DNA of 64,000 nt from Deroplatys truncata (lineage: Eukaryota > Arthropoda > Insecta > Mantodea > Mantidae), in assembly GCA_030765065.1 (NCBI GenBank), contig CM060990.1, positions 666,760,618 to 666,824,617 on the forward strand, written 5' to 3'. Below the pieces are notes generated by a model. That model had not been told where the DNA came from. It saw nothing but the letters and a program-made list of their open reading frames with translations, and searched no databases. Made by a program: the position numbers and the translations under genes. Within the stretch, counting starts at the first letter, position 1; each line of letters opens with the position of its first letter. Positions 56,524 to 64,000 of the stretch are shown here, in pieces.

Positions 56524-57274
56524 TGGTCACTGTTTTCTCGAACACAAATGCGCTGCATACGGGCGGGTTGGGTGTACTGGATTCCGAGCGATATCCCTCT
56601 CTCGGACCGTTCCGCTTGGTATACCGAAGGAGTATATTCTCATTTCCTGCTCGAACGCCCAGAGTAACCAGACCCCAAGGGAAGGCTCAGTCTGTTTTCA
56701 CTAGCGTTGTTGCCTTCCTTATACTAGCTCAAGTTCGCGTTATAATGAAATGGAATGATACAAGCGCAATGTATGCACTAACAATGAATTACTAACAATA
56801 AGCTTTGTCGGCTGCTTTACAATTAGTTTATTATTCGGCTATTGTGTATGTAGATTATGAGGTATATTCTTGTTTTGAAGCCACGACAAAATCTCGGCTT
56901 TCCTAGAATTCGCACTGGGGATTTTTTTTAAGCATAGACTGTAAAGCAGTACGTTTCGAGTAGTTGAATAAAATTACAATCATAGGGAGAATAAATATCA
57001 ATATCAGTAAAAAATAGTGTTAAATAAAACTGGAAAGCAGGTGTGACTGAATTTGTCGAAGGGTTGAGAGAGACAAGGCCAGTAGCGGCCGGAAACGTGT
57101 GGTTTTTCCCTCTATTGTTAAGTGTCCCGTTAGGTTGCTGGAACGCAGACGTGTAGAAAAGGGTCAATGTTCTCCAAAAGCCAGATAGCCTTAGGCCTTC
57201 AATGAAAGAAGCTAGAAATCAGGTGATAGTAGAATGGGGAGATACAGAACGTTTAAAATAGAGAAACAGGAGAT
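56524..57274. other. No recognised feature
   Basis: Overlapping short plus frames at 56504-56795 have no known domain. Confidence 0.4.
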
Positions 57275-57508
57275 TTTAGAATACACACTTGGCAGTAGTA
57301 GTTCCTGGGAGATGGTTGTCAGTAGAGTTTAGAATACACACTTGGCCGTGGTGGCTCATTGGAGATGTTTGTTAGAAAATGTGTAGGAGAGTTTAGAATA
57401 CACACTTGGCAGTAGTAGTTCCTGGGAGATGGTTGTCAGAAGAGTTTAGAATACACACTTGGCCGTGGTAGTTCCTGGGAGATGTTTGTCAGAAAAGTGT
57501 TGGCGAAT
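57275..57508 (+). repeat. Dimeric tandem repeat (2 x 117 bp)
   Basis: TTTAGAATACACACTTGG starts at 57275, 57328, 57392 and 57445, so the spacings are 53, 64 and 53. Units 1 and 3 have 'cagtagtagttcc' and units 2 and 4 'ccgtggtgg/agttc', so the true period is a 117-bp dimer of a 53- and a 64-bp unit. Confidence 0.85.
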
Positions 57509-58440
57509 AGGCGCGATGATATGAAGCGTAATAAATAGGAAATGCGCGTGTGTATGTCGAAGTAATAGCAGGAATCAATCAAATGTTAAAACGGTGACGG
57601 TAAATAAACGAGAAGGAAAACAAACAGTCGTATTCACCACTAACCCGAGATCCAAGATCCATGCAAAGAACCCTGAGCTAGTACCGAACCCAGGACCATT
57701 CCTAAAAATCCTGTACCGCCAAAGAATCCAAATACTACCGCAAATTGTTGCCCTAACATGGGGTCCACAATCAACAACCAGAAATACCACAACAACTGAT
57801 AGCTCGCATTGTCCTTTACTACAATACATCCCTACAGTCTCTGAAGGAGATCGGTAAACCATTCCCTAAACACTGCATTACTCATTTCTGAATGATAATC
57901 ACCACCGCTTTTTTACTGAAACACTAAATCTGCCCCTTCTGTGAAACCATATTTGGCCTATTTGGCTTGGTAGATTATTAGATAAAATCCTTTACCTATT
58001 GGAATTTCCATACCACCGTTTTGTTTAGAATCCTGCCAAATAAAACTTAGGTTTCAACAGTGTAAATAATAGGCCGAGGGTGTTCTTCTGGACTTTGAGG
58101 AATAACCATTATTTCGTTTGTTGCATTATAATATACAATTTGTAATGTTTATTTAACTAAATGTTTATACAGATGACCGAGTTCCGTTTTCCTCTCACAG
58201 AAGTTCCGAATAAAATACTATATGAAACTTTTATGATATTTATTTTGTAACATATTTTATACATATTTGGCTTATGTGTAATGATAAAACAAAACATGAA
58301 AATGGAGTTTATGTATCATAATGTGGTAAAAGAAATCTTGACCGTAACAGAAGGTATTATGTGAGAAAGTGTTGTGTTATGTTTTGATGTTAGTCCCACT
58401 GCATTGGGAAAGTATTACTGTTGGAGTTTTGTTTACTGAT
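57509..58440. other. No recognised feature
   Basis: Frames at 57575-57862 (both strands) mirror each other and show no domain. Confidence 0.4.
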
Positions 58441-59484
58441 TTATTAGCCTCACGCTTGGGAAGCCAACTTGAAGTAGTTTATAGATGCTTTAAGTTTAAC
58501 TGTTCCACGTATGGGAGCCAACTTGAAGTTATTGTCTTTAGGATTTTGTTGATAATTATGTAGGAGTTTGCACCATGCTTTGGGAAAACCAATTTTAAGA
58601 AGATTGTTTGTTACGTAATATGCTGTTACGTATGAGAAGCCGATGTTTGAAGATGTATTTTTGTTGTTACGCTCCAAGTTTAAAAAATATATTTTAACTT
58701 TGTTATTAAACTGCTTCTATAGATAGTATTTATGTTTATGTTTGCCTAGGCTGCGTCAGTCTTACTTTAGAGACACGTTTCTCTTAATCAGGGCGTGGTA
58801 CGACAAGAATGTAGGCTTACACAGATTTTTAAGTTTTAAATTCACCCCTTTTTATTAATTCTTGACACAAATTAAATAGCACTACACTGATATCAAGAGC
58901 TGTGAGATTCTTTTATTTAATACGTGCACTTTGTTATCGCGTATACATAATTTTCGTTTCACACGAATACGTAATATTTCTTTAGAGAACACATCTTCCA
59001 TCCGGTCACTACCAAGGTCTGCCAGCAGCTGAACATATTTAAACCGTCCAAACCAGTAAACTTTTGTATTTCAAGTCTCTGATTGGCTAATCCTAGTCCA
59101 ACAGAATACCTGCATTTTACTAAAGCTTTTTCTGGCTGTTGATTGGCTATTTTTAAACTGTCTAAAATTTACATTATCGTTGTTCTAATCATGACTAGTA
59201 ACATTTAAACTCTCAAACTGATTATTGCCTCAAGGTTACCTTATTGTTACCTCATTGTTAGGAACTTTAAACTTATTATTCTCACAGCTCTTACACTATT
59301 ATACTACGTAATGCATTCACATAAAATTATTGAACATGTTTACAATAATATAAGCATATGCAATGACTGTTACATACATTTTTTTACAAATTATTACATA
59401 CATATTGCTTCAAGGTGGGCTGTTATTAAAATTACATATTATATAATTTAAATGAAATTACTCAAGTGTTAAAAATACTGCCTC
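58440..59484 (-). repeat. Q-family repeat, copy 6
   Basis: Terminus complement of TGAGGCAGTATTTTTAACAC at 59484. The outer end (58450-58670) shows repeated '.ggaagccaacttgaagt' units at about 58459 and 58516. It is most like copy 4 (both have 'cttggagcgtaacaacaaaaatacatc' at the outer end). Confidence 0.75.
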
Positions 59485-60399
59485 ATACTCTCGAACGAGC
59501 GAATACTCGAACGGGTAAATGTCCATTCCTCACGAGGGCATGTGAACCAGAAGCTCGACCATAGTTCGGTATATTCGTTGCTGCTTTTCGAACGAGTTGG
59601 ATTGGAAGAAACGATCGAGTCTCATTTACATGCTTCACACGCGGAGCATACTGTGTACCCCTCCCACCAGCTAAAGTTTTACCTGAGAGATAAGCCACCA
59701 CAGCAACAAGCTAAAACGTCGCTGAACAGAAAATGTACTACTTGCCCCATTTACATATCTCGAAAACCTGTTAACCTACGAAAGTTGACCGGACGTCCAT
59801 TGATTATTATTTGGGAATGAAGTGTAAAACAAATATGGTTTGCTCCACCCAATGCCTCATGCTTTTTCTTCCCTGAATTCATAGAAACATCTTAATTAGG
59901 TAATGGCTGGATAAAATGGTTATATGCATTTAATGGCATAAATAACGAACTCTAAAATCGAACTCATATTCAAAATAAACGCTAAAAATGAGGTGAAAGT
60001 CCTACCACAGATCCTTCAAAGGGCAAACAGAGTGCATTTCAGAGTGCACAGTTATAACGATGGAAGAAGCCAAAGTGAATCAGATGACGGCATTGGAAGG
60101 GTACAGTGTTCCGACGGATATATCGACCGTTAGCAAGGAAAGAATTAATCACACGCTTCAGGTAATAATTTTGCATGTTAACAAAAGGTTCGACTTTTAT
60201 GAAGAATTTTTCTTTGCGTTTCCATTCCAGCCAAACGTTCACATGCTTACTTCATTAAGAAATAAGACATTTCTAAACTTCAGATGCTAAATGGCATTAA
60301 TTCTTATTGATTTTTAAATGGTAACAAATTTAATACTTGTCATTCATTGTTTTTGCTCATAGGTAAGTAATATTAACAGTGCATAGTGTAATAGTACTA
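59485..60399. other. No recognised feature
   Basis: Short frames at 59542-59820 and 60060-60290 have no known motif. Confidence 0.4.
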
Positions 60400-60401
60400 T
60401 A

Positions 60402-61413
60402 CGAGGGTCGTCCAATAAGTAAGTCTCCCTGTTTTATAAAAAACATTACACACAATTGATCATGTTGAATTAATTTTATTTATATTGTACAATCCTTGTG
60501 TTACTTTTCTACATAGTCAACATGTTTTTCCAAGCATTTTTGGGGACGTGACATAAGCTTTTCCAAGCCAGTGTTGTACCAGGTCGGGTCCTGTGCTCGC
60601 AACCAGTTGTTCACTGGTTTGACTTCATCGGTGTTAAAATGCTTACCTTTGAGTTGGAGGAACATGTGAAAATCACTTGGGGCAAGCTCTGTTGAATACG
60701 GAGGATACGAGAAGACTTCCAATTGAATCTGGACCCAGGCGGAGCTCAGAAGATTCAACTGGTAACTTTTCTCGCATTTTCCATATTCACCAGATCTTTT
60801 CCCAAGTGATTTTCACATATTCTCCTGACTCAAAGTCATCTTGGAGGTAAGCACTTTAACACCGTGACGAAGATCAATCAGAAGTAAACGGCTGGTTACG
60901 AGCACAGGACCCGACTTCTGGTTCACTTCTGATTCATCTTCGACACTGTGTTAAAGTGCTTACCTCGAAGATGACCTTTGAGTAAGGGGAACATGTGAAA
61001 ATCACTTGGGAAAAGATCTGGTGAATATGGAGGATGCGAGAAAACTTCCCAGTTGAATCTTCTGACCTCCGCCTGGGTTAAGATTCAACTTGGAAGTTTT
61101 CTCATATCCTCCGTATTCACCGGAGCTGCCCCAAGTGATTTTTACATGTTCCTCCAACTCAAAGGTAAGCACTTTTAACACCGATGATGAAGTAAAATCA
61201 GTGAACAGCTGGTTGCAAACGCAGGACCCGACCTGATACAACATTGGCTTGGAAAAACTTGTGTTACGACCGCAAAAATGCTTGGAAAATCATGTTGACT
61301 ATGCAGAAAAGTACAAGAAGGATTTCACAATATAAATAAAATTAATTCAACATGATCAACTGTGTGTAATGATTTTCATAAAATAGGGAAACTTACTTAT
61401 TGTACGTCCCTCG
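60402..61413. mobile_element. Four-armed fold-back mariner derivative (1012 bp)
   Basis: TA at 60400-60401 and 61414-61415. Termini CGAGGGTCGTCCAATAAGTA and its inverted copy. The same transposase-end sequence occurs four times in alternating orientation: 60402-60740 (-), about 60740-60915 (+), about 60915-61075 (-) and about 61080-61413 (+). The homologous 634-bp element at 13503 has only one - + pair. Non-autonomous. A transcript would fold into hairpins. Confidence 0.75.
60501..60758 (-). pseudogene. Mariner transposase C-terminal fragment
   Basis: 85 codons: YPPYSTELAPSDFHMFLQLKG is the region of the third catalytic residue of classical mariners (normally SPDLAPSD, here TEL). NNWLRAQDPTWYNTGLEKL and the HVDYVEK C-terminus follow. 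Everything upstream, including the first two catalytic Asp residues, is absent. Confidence 0.75.
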
Positions 61414-61415
61414 TA

Positions 61416-61900
61416 CATCCATTTGGTTAGAATTATATATCACTTTTGTTTTTCATATGCTTAATCTGAGAATTTTTTCTGCTAATATTTATGTAAAAAA
61501 CACACAGTAAACAAGCATATATAAATACATTATTCGTACTTTCTGTAAAAGTTTAATTAAGATGGATTAATATTTCACAGGAAAAATGTGGCACTGAAAT
61601 GAAAGAAGTTTTGCAAACGTTGCTTTCAGACAACTTAATACGACACATTCTCTACAGTTCATAATTTAAAAATTCTTACATATATTTTAACTCTAAAACG
61701 TCCTTTTGAAAAATTTAAAATTCTCAGTGAAATGTCTTAAAATACTCAAAACGTAGATGAAATGTCCGTTCTTCACATGACTGTTGTCTAACCATTTAAA
61801 GGTAGCATAGCTTTTGCAATTTGTTAACCGATCTTTCTTAATAGCCATGTGTAGGCAGTAAGTAGGAAAATTGAATCAGATTTGAAAAATCCAGTAACAA
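61416..61900. other. No recognised feature
   Basis: AT-rich spacer. Confidence 0.35.
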
Positions 61901-61904
61901 GCAG

Positions 61905-61980
61905 GGATTCGAGCCACGGATCTTCAACTGTTCGTGCCGGTGCTTTTATCGCTTGAGCTACTATGTCTAGATACCTATAT
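61905..61980 (-). repeat. tRNA-like sequence (SINE head candidate)
   Basis: On the minus strand 'catagtagctcaagcgataaaagca' (A-box-like) is followed by 'gtggctcgaatccctgc' (B-box-like, GGCTCGAATCCC) about 35 bp later. Overall tRNA-sized, but the stems do not pair convincingly. Confidence 0.45.
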
Positions 61981-62029
61981 GCGTATTAATATTGAATAAT
62001 TAGATGAGATGGTTTAATGCGCGCGCGGG

Positions 62030-62110
62030 TATCTCGCTGTGGTAACCCAAACTGCAAGAGCATCGGCACAGAAAGCAAATTTTACGTGGTTTGAGTCCCG
62101 TCCGTGGCAT
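62030..62110 (+). repeat. tRNA-like sequence (SINE head candidate)
   Basis: 'tatctcgctgtggtaac..aactgcaagagca' followed by 'cgtggtttgagtcccgtcc' (B-box-like GGTTTGAGTCCC). It lies 50 bp from, and in opposite orientation to, the previous tRNA-like sequence. Confidence 0.4.
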
Positions 62111-62764
62111 TGAGTTTTCAAGTGAGGTTCAACCGACTAATATAGATTTCGTTCATTCTACCTGATTATATATTTGTTTATTTTAATTGCTTCAATAAAC
62201 TATCACTTTTCGGTAACTTTTACTTATTTAAATTTTGTTGTGTTCTTTATTCATAGATTTAGAATTATATAGCTGGATGGGCCACCGTTAAAATCGTGTT
62301 CTGGTTGCATTTATTACAACCACTGGAAAAATGATGCCAATTTTGCCTGTCATTAGCAAGATAGAGCAATTTCTCATTTAACGAGATTGCCCCGGTATTT
62401 TAATTTCGTAGTCTTCCCTTATTTTGGAATCTTGTAACATTAGGAATCGAATAAATAGCAAGAAGCTGCTGTTTCATTCATTCCATTCCTGTTCTCGGAA
62501 CGACTTAGTAGATAAACTGTATTTCCTGTAGGTCACCAGGATAACATTCATGTTTCATTAATCACTCTTTAACCAAACGATGGGAGGTGGGTGAAGGTTT
62601 CGATTAGTTAATCTCTCGATGATTAGCTACGGGCTCCATCAAATACTTCATTTGGTTTACATTGTCACTATATTTTGACGGCTATAGTTTTATTTTTAAA
62701 AAAATTGTAAATATGATTTTATAAAGTTCAGGATATTGAAGAAGTATTTGTATTTTGTTATGTT
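62111..62764. other. No recognised feature
   Basis: AT-rich spacer. Confidence 0.35.
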
Positions 62765-63762
62765 TATTTATTTAGCTCCACGTATGGACGCCAATTTGAA
62801 GTAGAATTGTTCTTTACGTTATTTGCTTCTACGTATGAAATGCCGGTTTGAAGTAGGAGTTGTATTATATTTCAACTGTTGGGGAGCCGAACTTGTAGTA
62901 GTTTTTGCAACCGCACGTATGTTACCCGGTTTCCGGTAGCCTTCGCCCCAAATATATTTTCAGGTGGCCTTTGCCCCAAGTTTAAAAAAATATTAACTTT
63001 TTAATTAAACTGTTTCTTTAAATATTTAATATTTATGTTTGCTTCGGCTGCGTCAGTATTATTTTAGAGACACGGAAGTCTTGGCAGGGCGTGATGCGAC
63101 AAGAATGTAGGCTTACGCAGATTTTAAGTTTTAATTCACTCCTTTTTATTAATCCTTGACACAAATTAAATAGCACTTCACGGATATAGAGAGCTGTAAG
63201 ATTCTTTTTATTAATTAATTACACTTTTTAACACGTAATTAAATTTTCGTCTCACACGAATACATATTATATTTCTTGAGGACACTTTTTGCGTCTGGTT
63301 AGTAACTCTGCAGGCAACTGAAATGATTTCAACCATCTAAACTTGTAAATTTCTGTATTTGAAGTCTGTGATTGGCTAATCCTATTCCAATAGAATACCT
63401 TCATTTAACTAAAACCCCCTCCGGTTGTTGATTGGCGATTTTATAAACTGTCACTAAAATCACATTATTGTTTACAAGAATCACAAGTAACATTTAAACT
63501 CTCAAACTCATTATTGCCTCAAGGTTACCTCATTGTTAGCAACTTTTAGCTTATTATTCTCACAGCTCATACATTATTAAATTACGTAATGCATTCACAT
63601 AACATTATTGAACATGTATACAATAATATACGCATATGCAATGACTCTTACATACATTTTACAAATTATTAGATCCACATATTGCTTCAAGGCGGGGTGT
63701 TATTGAATTTACATATTATATAATTTGACTAAAATCATTTAACTGTTAAAAATACTGCCTCA
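62765..63762 (-). repeat. Q-family repeat, copy 7
   Basis: Terminus complement of TGAGGCAGTATTTTTAACAG at 63762. All internal landmarks are present. The outer end holds 'ctccacgtatggacgccaatttgaagta' and, 50 bp on, 'tctacgtatgaaatgccggtttgaagta', two diverged copies of the subterminal unit. Confidence 0.75.
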
Positions 63763-64000
63763 ATATTCAACACAAGAATTTGTTTAAGTAAATCCATTAG
63801 ATTGGCTTTAGAATTCTCACGAGTCATTTTCCGGATGCTGATGTAAGCAGAGGCATGTTTTTAGGGGAAAGATCACCTCATGTCCGACACGTGGATGAGG
63901 TATATAATTTCTGCTGACATACGCATACGTCAGTTACTAGCAGGTACTAGTCAGCATTCTCGTTAGGTATTTAAACTTAGAGGTTTTTGACGGCTTGCGA
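63763..64000. other. No recognised feature
   Basis: Unassigned sequence to the window edge. Confidence 0.3.

Noticed and set aside
55600..59484. Q copies 5 and 6 as the LTRs of one retroelement
   Set aside because: The two copies are too diverged and differ in outer ends. The 1.9 kb between them has no gag or pol, and other Q copies occur singly and inverted.

Overview
The window reads as non-coding, transposon-packed DNA from an arthropod nuclear genome, most likely an insect with a large genome. The evidence is AT-rich sequence, arthropod-style mariner transposase relics with an HTH/DUF4817-like N-terminus, several tRNA-derived SINE families, a Ty3/gypsy-like LTR retrotransposon and an arthropod-type TATA+Inr promoter. 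A cockroach or related polyneopteran would fit, but this is a guess. I found no convincing host protein-coding gene. The only long intact reading frame is a retrotransposon gag (about 29.8-31.9 kb). Other frames are short, broken, or run through repeats.

Layout. 0-12.8 kb: tRNA-SINEs (1-316, 1750-2286, 7785-8335, 8395-8893, 10979-11180, 11731-11830), an isolated promoter-like cluster at 3.9-4.2 kb, and the first copies of an unclassified repeat (called Q here; terminus TGAGGCAGTATTTTT), two of them head-to-head around 5.7-6.6 kb. 13.5-14.1 kb: a fold-back mariner derivative. 15.7-20.1 kb: a cluster of a second unclassified family (called T here), some copies of which carry a conserved peptide. 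21-26.3 kb: mariner relics, a repeat pair member (R), a MITE and a small hAT-type MITE with a perfect 8-bp target duplication.

27.5-38.2 kb is the best-resolved part. A mariner-like element on the minus strand (27480-35200) is split by a 6.3-kb LTR retrotransposon (28473-34786) with near-identical 774-bp LTRs and the 4-bp duplication GAAG. A second, uninterrupted copy of the same mariner follows at 36882-38163 and shows the pre-insertion sequence. The LTR element has PBS, gag, a -1 slippery heptamer GGGAAAC directly before the gag stop, and a protease with a one-base frame break. It has no reverse transcriptase, RNase H or integrase. That space is partly filled by a tandem array of exactly 100-bp units. 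The element must therefore have depended on enzymes supplied by a relative.

38-64 kb: more MITEs, SINEs (one with a 17-bp target duplication), at least three further mariner relics, four more Q copies, a second R copy, a 117-bp dimeric tandem repeat and a four-armed fold-back mariner derivative (60402-61413). The elements interact mainly by nesting: SINE in Q, SINE and MITE in the two R copies, SINE in mariner, LTR element in mariner. These nestings give a relative order of insertion.
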